Part shown: positions 26,804-34,577 of the stretch, piece after piece
How the letters are laid out: each line of letters begins with the position of its first letter
Position numbering within the stretch: the first letter of the stretch is position 1
Assembly: GCF_014904795.1 (NCBI RefSeq)
Contig: NZ_JACZFS010000029.1
Location: forward strand, 1-52,082
Origin: Nisaea nitritireducens
GTDB lineage: Bacteria > Pseudomonadota > Alphaproteobacteria > Thalassobaculales > Thalassobaculaceae
Reading direction: 5' to 3'
DNA: 52,082 nt
Translations under genes and position numbers: made by a program
Notes under the pieces: model-generated
Databases searched by the model: none
Told to the model about the DNA's origin: nothing
Seen by the model: the letters and a program-made list of their open reading frames with translations, nothing else

Positions 26804-27316
26804 TCACATCATCAGCGGTCGATCACACAAAGGCTGTGTCCACCAGTTTGACGCGATGGAGAGTTTCTCCCTGCGCAACAATTCGGCCTTGGCAATATCG
26901 CGATCTCCACAAACGACCACAATCTGAACAGCTCCTCGTTCCCGGACCCTTCTCCGTGTTTCCGCCAACAGAGGGCGGCCAGCCACCAACCACAAGTCTG
27001 GTGAGATCACACAAAAATCATCGACCTGATATGTCGCACCTTGCGGATCATAAACGGGAGGCGCTTTTACTTCTGTCGCGACGAGAAACCCGTTCACCTT
27101 TCCAGCTTGCTCGGACACCAAGAAAACCGCCTTATCCCAGGTAAGGAGCTTTTCCAGAAATTCATAAGCCTGTTCCGTGGAGTCTTTGGCTTTACGCCAA
27201 AATACTGGCTGGTACTCCTGATATTGTATCCGTCGGCTTTCGGTCATCAGAACGACTGCATCGAGATCTCGCGTCTCGGCAAGACGGACGTGAGCCTTAG
27301 GGGCGGTTTGAGACAT
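26804..27316 (-). CDS. GNAT-like acetyltransferase domain protein
   Basis: A 170-residue protein with the shape of a GNAT domain: N-terminal HVRLAETRDLDAVVLM (beta1-alpha1), central GKVNGFLVATEV (beta2-beta3), and YQVDDFCVISPDLW followed by a helix at the acetyl-CoA site (AGRPLLAETRRRVRERG). The pyrophosphate loop is not a perfect R/QxxGxG/A. Base composition is nearer 50% GC, lower than the flanking genes, which suggests recent acquisition. It stands alone between two operons; function unknown. Confidence 0.7.
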   Translation of the reverse strand: MSQTAPKAHVRLAETRDLDAVVLMTESRRIQYQEYQPVFWRKAKDSTEQAYEFLEKLLTWDKAVFLVSEQAGKVNGFLVATEVKAPPVYDPQGATYQVDDFCVISPDLWLVAGRPLLAETRRRVRERGAVQIVVVCGDRDIAKAELLRREKLSIASNWWTQPLCDRPLMM

Positions 27317-27450
27317 CGACCTATTCCTTTAACTGACACCCGAAGAAAATGGTGCCGCATGAAAAAGGAACAGACAATAAGCGACGAAGGTTCCGTAGCT
27401 GGGGTTATTACAGAGAGCGATCATGTTCCTGCAGAACGAAGGACCTGCGA

Positions 27451-27858
27451 TCAGTCTGGCAATCGGACAGTCATTTCCATCTCGACCTGCAGGTCCGGAG
27501 CGGCAAGGGCCGCGACGCCAACGCCGGTGACGCTCGGCTGCGCGCCCTCGAAAATGGCCAGAAATGGCGGCATCAGTTCCTCCAGTCGTTCAGGCGTCAG
27601 GTTCACCAAATAGACGCGCGCGATCAGCACGTCCTGCGGCGTCGCGCCAATCGCATCCAGAGCAGCCTTTGCATTGATCGCGACGATCTCCATCTGCTCG
27701 GTCAGGCTTTCCGGAACCGGCTCACCATTCGGGCGCCAGGCAACCTGACCAGAAATGAAGGCTATGCGGCCCGGCTCGGCGATCGAGATCTGCGAATAGC
27801 CCATCTCCCCGGCATCGGGCAGAGACGGAGGGTTCAATCGGGTGATGGATTGCGTCAT
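27451..27858 (-). CDS. RidA/YjgF/YER057c family protein
   Basis: A 135-residue protein of the RidA family, with GRIAFISGQVAWRPNGEPVP, then DVLIARVYLVNL and TPERLEELMPPFLAIF. RidA proper deaminates reactive enamines and imines; its active-site Arg corresponds to the Arg in IARVYL. Many family members are catabolic amidohydrolase-like proteins, and this one departs from the classical RidA C-terminus (RVEIEAIA), reading LQVEMEMTVRLPD. GGAG lies 8 nt upstream of ATG 27858. It is divergent from a tetR gene with a palindrome between them. Confidence 0.88.
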   Translation of the reverse strand: MTQSITRLNPPSLPDAGEMGYSQISIAEPGRIAFISGQVAWRPNGEPVPESLTEQMEIVAINAKAALDAIGATPQDVLIARVYLVNLTPERLEELMPPFLAIFEGAQPSVTGVGVAALAAPDLQVEMEMTVRLPD

Positions 27859-27906
27859 AATTTGCTCCGGTTTCGATAGAGATTTTACTGCGACTGCGCA
27901 TTTAAT

Positions 27907-27922
27907 CTCTACATGTGTAGAG
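27907..27922. promoter_or_regulatory. Palindromic operator candidate between ridA and tetR
   Basis: CTCTACA-tg-TGTAGAG has two perfect 7-bp arms around a 2-bp centre. It lies 12 bp before the tetR start and 48 bp before the ridA start, in an AT-rich stretch. This position suits repression of both genes by the TetR protein. Confidence 0.65.
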
Positions 27923-27933
27923 GATAATTTTCA

Positions 27934-28500
27934 ATGCAAAAGCCCGCGCGCCGCGATGCCATTCTGAATGGGGTGATCGACCTGCTCGCCAGCAAGGGCC
28001 TGGAAGGCGTCACGCATCGCGCGGTCGATGAGGTTGCGGGGCTGCCGCAAGGCTCTTCGTCCTACTATTTCCCCAAAAAGGCTTCGCTCCTCGTCGCTGC
28101 CTCACAGCATCTTGCGGAGCTTCTGGCAAAGGATTGCGAAGAGCTTCAGGTCGGCTTCGCGCAGATCGCGGCAAAAGACGGCATGGATGCGGCGGTTCAG
28201 TATGTCGCCGAAGAAGTCGTCAGTTATGCGGACAACTCCCGGAACCTGTTTCTGGCCCGGATCGAGCTCACCATGGCCTCAGCCCGCCGCGAGGATCTGG
28301 CAGATGTTGGCGCCCAGTTGACCGCGGCGGCGCGGCGGCCGATCGAGTTCTTCCTGAGACTGATCTCGGATGGCCGGGCCGATGTCCCGATCGAGACCTG
28401 TGCCGGGCTGATCGACGGGATCGGGCTGATGCATGCCACCGGCCAGGGCCCGAAGCCCACCACCGAACAGGTCGCGGCGGTGTTTAGGTCTATATTGTAG
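27934..28500 (+). CDS. TetR-family transcriptional regulator
   Basis: A 188-residue TetR regulator. The helix-turn-helix domain (about residues 5-52) is RRDAILNGVIDLLASKGLEGVTHRAVDEVAGLPQGSSSYYFPKKASLL (in pieces), with the typical YYF recognition-helix end. The C-terminal half is a helical ligand domain of unknown specificity. It is divergent from ridA and converges with the ABC ATPase gene, 7 bp away. It probably represses itself and ridA through the palindrome between them. Confidence 0.92.
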   Translation: MQKPARRDAILNGVIDLLASKGLEGVTHRAVDEVAGLPQGSSSYYFPKKASLLVAASQHLAELLAKDCEELQVGFAQIAAKDGMDAAVQYVAEEVVSYADNSRNLFLARIELTMASARREDLADVGAQLTAAARRPIEFFLRLISDGRADVPIETCAGLIDGIGLMHATGQGPKPTTEQVAAVFRSIL

Positions 28501-28507
28501 GGGCCAC

Positions 28508-29551
28508 TCAGCCAGCAGCCACAGGCCGCGCCACTCCATCCGCTGCAAACAGATGTGCATCTCCGAGATCGAACCCGATCTCTATCTCATCCCCCGCAGC
28601 GGGCCGGACACTGTCACGCTGTTTCAGGCAGGCGCGCTGGCCGTCGAAAGCGACATGGACCAGCGCCTCGCCACCGAGCGGTTCAACAAGCTCCACCCGC
28701 GCGCGCCATTGCACAGGCAGCGGCCCCTCGCTCTGGCAAAGGCGCAGGCGATCCGGCCGGATGCCGATCTCGGACGCGCCGTCCGCGAGCCGTCCCGCGT
28801 CGGCTTTCTGCAGCCAGCCCGCCGGAAAGAAATTCATCACCGGGGCGCCGATGAAGCCCGCGACGAACTTGTTCGCCGGATGTGAGTAAAGCTCATCAGG
28901 GGTGCCGACCTGCTGGATCTCGCCGCCGTTCAGCACCACGATCCGGTCTGCCATGGTCATGGCCTCGACCTGATCGTGCGTCACATAGATCGTGGTCACG
29001 CCGAGCCGGCTCTGCAGGGCCTTGATCTCCGTGCGCATGTGATTGCGGAGCTGGGCGTCGAGGTTGGAAAGCGGCTCATCCATCAGGAAGACCTCGGGAT
29101 GCCGGATGATCGCCCGGCCCATCGCCACCCGCTGACGCTGGCCGCCGGAGAGGGCGCGGGGTTTGCGCTCCAGCAATCCGCCGAGGCCGAGCAGCTCCGC
29201 CGTCTCGCGGACCGCCGCATCGCGCTCGGCGCGCGGCACACCCTTCAGGCGCAGGCCGAAGCCGATATTCTGGGCCACGCTCATATGCGGATAGAGGGCG
29301 TAGTTCTGGAACACCATGGAGATGTTCCGGTCCTTCGGCGGCACATCGGTAACGTCCGTCTCGCCGATAAAGATCCGTCCGGCGGAGACTGTCTCAAGCC
29401 CGGCCATCATCCGGAGCAGGGTCGTCTTGCCGCAGCCGGACGGGCCGACATAAACCACGAACTCGCCATCGGCGATTTCCAGATCGAGACTTTTGATGAC
29501 CTCGACATCGCCGAAATTTTTCGACACACCCTGATAGCGAATTCCGCTCAT
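28508..29551 (-). CDS. ABC transporter ATPase, UgpC/MalK type
   Basis: A 347-residue ATPase with Walker A GPSGCGKTT (36-44), Q-loop FQNYALYPHM, signature LSGGQ (134-138), Walker B VFLMDEP (154-160) and switch His in YVTHDQ. After about residue 235 comes the regulatory OB/TOBE domain of the MalK/UgpC/MsmK group. This is the type of ATPase needed by the permeases at 23.6-25.4 kb, which lack one; the two are 3 kb apart on opposite strands. GGGAG precedes ATG 29551. It may serve several importers. Confidence 0.93.
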   Translation of the reverse strand: MSGIRYQGVSKNFGDVEVIKSLDLEIADGEFVVYVGPSGCGKTTLLRMMAGLETVSAGRIFIGETDVTDVPPKDRNISMVFQNYALYPHMSVAQNIGFGLRLKGVPRAERDAAVRETAELLGLGGLLERKPRALSGGQRQRVAMGRAIIRHPEVFLMDEPLSNLDAQLRNHMRTEIKALQSRLGVTTIYVTHDQVEAMTMADRIVVLNGGEIQQVGTPDELYSHPANKFVAGFIGAPVMNFFPAGWLQKADAGRLADGASEIGIRPDRLRLCQSEGPLPVQWRARVELVEPLGGEALVHVAFDGQRACLKQRDSVRPAAGDEIEIGFDLGDAHLFAADGVARPVAAG

Positions 29552-29612
29552 TGATCACTCCCGGTTTCGAAGTGATCTTTCTAGCGAAAACAGACTACAG
29601 GCTTATGAACGT

Positions 29613-29647
29613 GCAAAGGCCGGCTCGCAATGCGGGCCGGCCTTTGC
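29613..29647 (-). terminator. Terminator after the ectoine operon
   Basis: GCAAAGGCCGGC (29613-29624) and GCCGGCCTTTGC (29636-29647) form a 12-bp perfect stem, 22 bp after the aspartate kinase stop. The A-rich left and T-rich right edges of the stem (AAA/TTT) fit an intrinsic terminator, although the U-run beyond the stem is short. Confidence 0.75.
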
Positions 29648-29669
29648 CGTAAAGTCTCTATCGGTGTTT

Positions 29670-31130
29670 TCAGGCGGCGGCGCGTTCAGCCGCGGTATCC
29701 GTATCTGTTTCGACCAGCGCCGCATGCAGAGCTGCGATGGCCGTCTCGAACTGGCTCTCTTCCAGGATGAACATCATGTCCACCTTGCGGGACAGGCGGT
29801 GCACACCGAGCAACTCGATGCCGGCTTCCGTCAATGCCACAAGCGCCGTTGCGTCGAGCCCCGGCACCGACATGTCGCTACCGATGGCCGAGACGATGGC
29901 GACGTTCCGCGTGGAGATTTCCGCCGTCGGGAAGGCTGCGCCGAGATCCGCGATTACCCGCTTCACCGCCTTGCGCGAGCCGGCCAGAAAATGCGTGATG
30001 GTATTGGCGTTCGAGGTCTTGGTGACGATGCGGACGTTATGCCGCTTCAGCGCCTCCAGAATACCGGTGTCATAGCCTTTGACACCGACCATTTCCTGCT
30101 CGAAAAACTCCAGAGCGTGCACGTCCTTCAGACCGGTGACAATCTCGACACGCGGCTCTTCGGAGACATAATCGCCTTCGAACATCGTCCCAGGATCGGC
30201 CGGATCGAACGTGTTCCGGACCCGCAGCGGGATGCCAGCCTGGCGAAGCCCCTTCGCCGCGTTCGGATGCACCGCTTCCATACCCATGTTGGAGAGCTGG
30301 TCCGCCACATCGTAATTCGTGTGACCGATGGTCCGGACCTTACCTTCGCCCACCAACTTCGGATCGGCGCTGGACAGGTGAAATTCCTTGTGGATTACAG
30401 CTTCCCGCGCCTTGGTCACCACCGCCAGGCGGGAAAAAGTGACCTCGGTATAGCCACGGTCGAACCGGCGCACCATGCCTTCGCGGCAATGTGCATAGCC
30501 GGTCACGATCGGCAATTCACGAGCGAAGTCGATGCCGTCGAGCGCCCCTGAAATCCGCTCGTCCAACTGCAGGTCTCTCTCGTCACGCCAGCCGGTCAGG
30601 TCGATGAAGACGGCATTGATGCCATTATCCTTCAGCAGCAGGCTTGTGTTGAAAGCGCTATGCGCCTCGCCAAGCCCAGCCAGCATTTCGCGCACCGTTT
30701 CCATGTGGTGATCGAGGCGGAAATGGCCGTGACTGCACAGCCGCTGCAGATCGAGCAGGCAATTTCGCACGCCCTCGACCCGGTCGCGGACGAAACCATC
30801 GGCCAGACGGCGCGAGGCCGGGTCGGCCAGCACGTCGGCGTTCTTGGCAATCATTGCCTCGGCGAGCTCGGTCAGGGAATCACCCCATGCCCAGTCGGAC
30901 TCCGACCCGGCATAATGAGCGAACACACCCGGCGCGCCGGTCTTTTTGTGTTCCAGCAACCGGTCGGTCATCCCGGCATAGGCCGAGACCACGAAGATGC
31001 GGCCGTAAGGCTCCGCATCGGTGTGGCTGCGCAGGAACACGTTTTTCAGGATCGCTTCAGTGTTGGCAATCGACGTACCGCCGATCTTCTCCACCGTATG
31101 ACTATGATACGGCTCGACTGGCTCTAACAT
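29670..31130 (-). CDS. ask_ect: Ectoine-operon aspartate kinase
   Basis: A 486-residue aspartokinase of the ectoine-specific branch. The kinase domain starts with HTVEKIGGTSIANTEAI (KxGGTS phosphate motif) and includes the aspartate-binding GYTEVTFSRLA; the C-terminal ACT region covers about 345-475 (GVKGYDTGILEALKRHN...SVPGLDATALVALTEAG). Dedicated kinases of this type bypass the feedback control on lysine and threonine pathways and supply aspartyl phosphate for ectoine synthesis. ATG 31130 gives the standard N-terminus; the frame is open upstream through the ectC end. It is the last gene of ectA-ectB-ectC-ask. Confidence 0.94.
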   Translation of the reverse strand: MLEPVEPYHSHTVEKIGGTSIANTEAILKNVFLRSHTDAEPYGRIFVVSAYAGMTDRLLEHKKTGAPGVFAHYAGSESDWAWGDSLTELAEAMIAKNADVLADPASRRLADGFVRDRVEGVRNCLLDLQRLCSHGHFRLDHHMETVREMLAGLGEAHSAFNTSLLLKDNGINAVFIDLTGWRDERDLQLDERISGALDGIDFARELPIVTGYAHCREGMVRRFDRGYTEVTFSRLAVVTKAREAVIHKEFHLSSADPKLVGEGKVRTIGHTNYDVADQLSNMGMEAVHPNAAKGLRQAGIPLRVRNTFDPADPGTMFEGDYVSEEPRVEIVTGLKDVHALEFFEQEMVGVKGYDTGILEALKRHNVRIVTKTSNANTITHFLAGSRKAVKRVIADLGAAFPTAEISTRNVAIVSAIGSDMSVPGLDATALVALTEAGIELLGVHRLSRKVDMMFILEESQFETAIAALHAALVETDTDTAAERAAA

Positions 31131-31185
31131 GATGTCCCCCGAGGAGTTTCGTCTGCGATGCGGCGCGGCCCGATCAGGCCGCGTC

Positions 31186-31572
31186 CTAGACATCAGCGGC
31201 GTAGGCGCCGGTCTCGTCATGCACTTCGCGGCCGGATACCGGCGGATTGAAGCAGCAGGCCACGACCATGCCTTCCGGGCCGCCCCTCAGGACATGCCGG
31301 TCATGCAGGTTCAGGGCATACATGGTCCCCACCTTGATCTCGTGGGTTTCGTTCTTGGCAAGATCGGTGATCGAACCGCCGCCGGACACGCAATAGACGG
31401 ACTCGAAATGGTTCTTGTATTCGAACGTGTGCTCGCTGTTCGGGAAGATGGTCGTGATATGGAAGCTGAAGCCCATCTTGTCGTCCTTCAGCAGCATGCG
31501 AACGCTTTCCCAACCTTCCGTCACAACATGGCGGTCGGTGTCGCGGCATTCGTCATAGGTACGGACAATCAT
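31186..31572 (-). CDS. ectC: L-ectoine synthase
   Basis: A 128-residue cupin that cyclises N-gamma-acetyl-L-2,4-diaminobutyrate to ectoine with loss of water. Characteristic stretches are [14 protein letters not shown] at the N-terminus, [16 protein letters not shown] (metal-site Glu and Tyr region) and [14 protein letters not shown]. Length is normal for EctC. It follows ectB by 45 bp and precedes ask by 55 bp. No ectD hydroxylase is seen, so the product appears to be ectoine rather than hydroxyectoine, unless ectD is elsewhere. Confidence 0.97.
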   Translation of the reverse strand: MIVRTYDECRDTDRHVVTEGWESVRMLLKDDKMGFSFHITTIFPNSEHTFEYKNHFESVYCVSGGGSITDLAKNETHEIKVGTMYALNLHDRHVLRGGPEGMVVACCFNPPVSGREVHDETGAYAADV

Positions 31573-31617
31573 CTTTAACTCTCGTTTATTCAGGTTATTT
31601 GAAATCGGATCTGGAGA

Positions 31618-32892
31618 TCAGGCTGCTTTGGATTGCCGAGCCTTGATCACGCTATCGGCAGCATTGGCCATAATGTCGAGGCCCTGCTCAAAAAGTCCAA
31701 CATCGATGCTCAGCGGCGCCAGCACCTTGACCACTTCGCCAAAGGCGCCGGAGGTCTCGATGATCAGGCCGTTCTCGAAACATTCCCGGCAGATCTCGTC
31801 CGCCAGCTCGCCGGAGCCGACATCGACGCCGCGGAACATGCCACGGCCCTTGACCTTGCCGCCGGTCTTGATGGCGATTTTCTTGAGCCGCTCTTCCAGC
31901 AACTCAGCTTTTGCCTCGACCTTCTGGGAGAAGCTCGCGTCGGACCAGAATTTCTCCAGAGTGACCCGGGCCGTGACGAAGGCGTGATTGTTGCCGCGGA
32001 ACGTGCCGTTGTGCTCAGCCGGCGACCAGATATCGAGATCCGGACGCAGCAGCACCATGGCAAAGGGCAGGCCCATGCCGGAGAGCGACTTCGCCATGGT
32101 CACGATGTCCGGCGCAATGCCCATCTTCTCGAAGGAAAAGAAGGTGCCCGTCCGGCCGCAACCGGCCTGAATATCATCGATGATCAGCAACGAGCCGAGC
32201 TCGCGGGCCAGTCGTTCGACGCCCTGCAGCCATTCGGCGCTGGCATCGTTCAGACCGCCCTCGCCTTGGACTGTTTCCAGGATAAAGGCTGCCGGCGCCT
32301 CGAAACCGCTGGACGGATTGCGATACATTTCCTCAAGCACCTTGAGGGAGTCGATACCATTGCCGAGCGCGCCCTCGTACGGCATGCGGTCGACACCATC
32401 GAGCGGGCGGGACGCGCCCTTGCGATGATAGCCGTTGCCGGTGCAGGCAAGCGCACCGAGCGTCACGCCGTGGAAGCCGTTGGTGAAAGCAACGATCCGG
32501 TCACGCCCGGTGACCTTCCGTGCGAGCTTCAATGCCGCTTCGACGGCATTGGCGCCGGTCGGGCCGGTAAATTGCAGCCGATAATCCATCTCGCGCGGCT
32601 GCAGGATGATCCGGTCGAACGCTTCCAGGAAGGCGCCCTTGGCTTCGGTATGGAAATCGAGACCGTGGGTGATGCCGTCGCTGGTGATGTAGTCGACCAG
32701 CGCCTGCTTCATGTCCTCGTCGTTATGCCCGTAATTCAGGGATGAGCAGCCGGCCAGGAAGTCGATATAGGTCTTGCCGTCCGCGCCGGTGATTTCCGCG
32801 CCGGAGGCACTGGTAAAGGTCGTCGGAAAACTGCGGCAGTAGCTGCGCACGTTCGATTCGACATTCTCGTAAATGGAGAGATCCGTTGTCAT
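31618..32892 (-). CDS. ectB: L-2,4-diaminobutyrate:2-oxoglutarate aminotransferase
   Basis: A 424-residue class III PLP aminotransferase. It has FTGPTGANAVEAALKLAR, the cofactor-side LLIIDDIQAGCGRTG, and the Schiff-base Lys in MAKSLSG (about residue 267). EctB makes 2,4-diaminobutyrate from aspartate semialdehyde using glutamate. AAGGAG stands just before ATG 32892; the open frame upstream reaches into the end of ectA and is not part of the gene. It is the second gene of the operon. Confidence 0.96.
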   Translation of the reverse strand: MTTDLSIYENVESNVRSYCRSFPTTFTSASGAEITGADGKTYIDFLAGCSSLNYGHNDEDMKQALVDYITSDGITHGLDFHTEAKGAFLEAFDRIILQPREMDYRLQFTGPTGANAVEAALKLARKVTGRDRIVAFTNGFHGVTLGALACTGNGYHRKGASRPLDGVDRMPYEGALGNGIDSLKVLEEMYRNPSSGFEAPAAFILETVQGEGGLNDASAEWLQGVERLARELGSLLIIDDIQAGCGRTGTFFSFEKMGIAPDIVTMAKSLSGMGLPFAMVLLRPDLDIWSPAEHNGTFRGNNHAFVTARVTLEKFWSDASFSQKVEAKAELLEERLKKIAIKTGGKVKGRGMFRGVDVGSGELADEICRECFENGLIIETSGAFGEVVKVLAPLSIDVGLFEQGLDIMANAADSVIKARQSKAA

Positions 32893-32959
32893 TGTCGGCT
32901 CCTTGTAGCCTGATATTTTTTTGCTGGGCGAGCGCCGGGAGAAGGCACGGCAGCGGCGA

Positions 32960-33517
32960 TCAGGCCGCGCTGGCGTAGCGTTCGCGCTCGATTGGCCCGA
33001 TGCGGACCAGATGTTCCGTCGCGTGTTCACCATCGAAATGCTGATCGCGCCGGAAATGGGGATTGTGATTGAGATCGCCTTCGATCTCCCCGGCAATCGA
33101 CCGGAAGAGAGCCCAGGACGCTTCGTTGTCCTTGGTAATCGTGCTCTCCATATGCGTGACATCCTCGCAGGCGCCCCGCTTCAGCAGGTCGCGCAGCATG
33201 GCTTTCGCAAGCCCTCGTCCGCGCGCCTGGGGAGCAACCGCGACCTGCCAGACAAACAGGGTTCCGGACTTGGCGGGCGGAAGATAGGCCGATACCCAGC
33301 CGATCACGTCCCCGTCCAACTCCGCAACCACGCAGGTCTCCGCGAAATGCGTGCACTGCAGGAGGTTGCAGTACATGGAATTATCGTCGAGTGCGTCCAG
33401 GTCACCTATCAGGTTCCACACTGACGCACCGTCCGTCGATGTCGGACGACGAAAGGTCACACCATTTTTTCGGCCCGCTTTATGGCGGGATCCGTCTTTA
33501 GATATCTCGATCTTCAT
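32960..33517 (-). CDS. ectA: L-2,4-diaminobutyrate acetyltransferase
   Basis: A 185-residue GNAT enzyme that acetylates 2,4-diaminobutyrate at the gamma position. EctA landmarks are VTFRRPTSTDGASVWNLI, SMYCNLLQCTHFAETCVVAE, and the acetyl-CoA loop VAPQARGRGLAKAML. ATG 33517 is preferred with AGAGG upstream; a GTG two codons earlier is in frame but too near the ribosome-binding site. It is the first gene of the ect operon and is divergent from ectR. Confidence 0.96.
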   Translation of the reverse strand: MKIEISKDGSRHKAGRKNGVTFRRPTSTDGASVWNLIGDLDALDDNSMYCNLLQCTHFAETCVVAELDGDVIGWVSAYLPPAKSGTLFVWQVAVAPQARGRGLAKAMLRDLLKRGACEDVTHMESTITKDNEASWALFRSIAGEIEGDLNHNPHFRRDQHFDGEHATEHLVRIGPIERERYASAA

Positions 33518-33544
33518 AGCCACCCCTCTTGAGTAGGTGGCCGT

Positions 33545-33573
33545 TATTTAGTTAGACAAACTAATTTTGTCAA
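33545..33573 (-). promoter_or_regulatory. ectA promoter with internal EctR-type dyad
   Basis: On the minus strand TTGACA (33573-33568) and TAAATA (33550-33545) are spaced by 17 nt, giving a sigma-70 promoter about 25 bp upstream of the ectA start. The dyad TTAGTT-agaca-AACTAA (33548-33564) fills the spacer and overlaps the -10 box. A repressor bound there would block RNA polymerase, as reported for MarR-type EctR in other ectoine producers. Confidence 0.6.
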
Positions 33574-33800
33574 TGTCCGACACTGCGTCGCAATTAGAAC
33601 ACTATAAAAATTCACATTCAAAAACCCACTGTTTTTCAGTCGCCACGCACTGGATTCATGTCGTAATTACGCCCCCAAATGGCGCCAACAAGAAAGAGAG
33701 CATCGCAAAATTCGTAAATATATTTAGCCCGTAAAACTAAAATAAATTCTCGCTATCGCCGACACGGTTCATAGTCGCGCCGCGAGCTTTCGGAGTCACG

Positions 33801-34280
33801 ATGGACCACCAATCACAACACGCCCTGGTCGTTCTGCGGCGCATCCTGCGGGCCACTGAAAACCGGGCCCGGGCGCTATCCCGGGAATCCGGCCTGACCG
33901 CGTCTCAGCTTCTGCTGCTGCAAACCCTTGCCGACGAAGGTGAGTGCACAGCAGGGACCATCGCAGCCCGGCTCGGCATCACCCAGGCGACAACAACATC
34001 CCTGGTCCACAAGCTTGAAGCCAAGGGGCTGGTGGTAAAGCAGCGCGGCTCCAGTGATCGCCGTCAGGTCTGGCTTCGCCTGAGCGACAGTGGACACATC
34101 AAGCTCGCCAAGGCGCCGGACGACCTGCAGGAAGTCTTCCGGCAGCGTTTCGACAAGCTCAAGGACTGGGAGCAGATGATGCTGGTGGCCAGCCTGGAGC
34201 GGATCGCCACGATGCTCGACGCCGAGGAAATAGACGCGGCGCCGGTGCTGGATATCGGCGAACTCGACCGCGAAGCCTGA
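33801..34280 (+). CDS. ectR: MarR-family regulator, EctR-like
   Basis: A 159-residue MarR regulator with winged helix-turn-helix GTIAARLGITQATTTSLVHKLEAKGLVVKQRGSSDRRQVW (about residues 52-90, given in overlapping parts), including the beta-wing DRRQ. Its divergent placement next to ectA is that of EctR, the repressor of ectoine genes that responds to osmolarity in methylotrophs and other proteobacteria. GGAG lies 5 nt before ATG 33801. The 280-bp shared intergenic region is strongly AT-rich and holds the ectA promoter and dyad. Confidence 0.88.
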   Translation: MDHQSQHALVVLRRILRATENRARALSRESGLTASQLLLLQTLADEGECTAGTIAARLGITQATTTSLVHKLEAKGLVVKQRGSSDRRQVWLRLSDSGHIKLAKAPDDLQEVFRQRFDKLKDWEQMMLVASLERIATMLDAEEIDAAPVLDIGELDREA

Positions 34281-34301
34281 CCCACTGCAAAACCGAGTCC
34301 G

Positions 34302-34332
34302 CAAGCCTTCCCCAGAAACAAGCCTTCCCCAG
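34302..34332. repeat. Tandem 17-bp direct repeat after ectR
   Basis: CAAGCCTTCCCCAG occurs twice (34302-34315 and 34319-34332) with a 17-bp period, consistent with a local duplication. It is not part of a longer array. Confidence 0.7.
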
Positions 34333-34334
34333 CA

Positions 34335-34359
34335 AACGGTGCGATTCGAACGCACCGTT
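34335..34359 (+). terminator. Hairpin after ectR
   Basis: AACGGTGCG-attcgaa-CGCACCGTT is a 9-bp perfect stem about 55 bp after the ectR stop. The following bases (GATTTGCC) give only a poor U-tract, so termination may be partial. Confidence 0.5.
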
Positions 34360-34490
34360 GATTTGCCTAAATCCCGGATAACGGCTTACGGAAGGAGGGA
34401 GATGTCCTGCTGGCGCGCCTTTTCGCCGGAAGATTCTACACCCCGCTCTACGGTTCCTCTCGACAATTCGCTCATTCTGTCGAAAAGTTT

Positions 34491-34506
34491 GCTTTCGAAC
34501 GAAAGC
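34491..34506. promoter_or_regulatory. Inverted repeat upstream of the second phnD
   Basis: GCTTTCG-aa-CGAAAGC has perfect 7-bp arms and lies about 70 bp before the phnD start, in a likely promoter region. No convincing Pho box is visible upstream of this operon, in contrast to the first phn operon, so control may differ. Confidence 0.45.
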
Positions 34507-34577
34507 CTACATCTTCAAATGAAACCGCACTTCCGCTAAAGGAAGGGCCAATCGGAAAAACAGGGAGGTTACCCGTT

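Noticed and set aside
33620-33636. AAAAAC-ccact-GTTTTT as a terminator or small RNA end
   Set aside because: The stem is short and purely A-T apart from one pair, and lies in a generally AT-rich promoter region.
34302-34332. CRISPR-like repeat
   Set aside because: There are only two copies of 14 bp with 3 bp between; no spacers and no cas genes.
34480-34520. Pho box for the second phn operon
   Set aside because: CTGTCGA near 34477 resembles one half-site, but the second half at the right spacing does not match.
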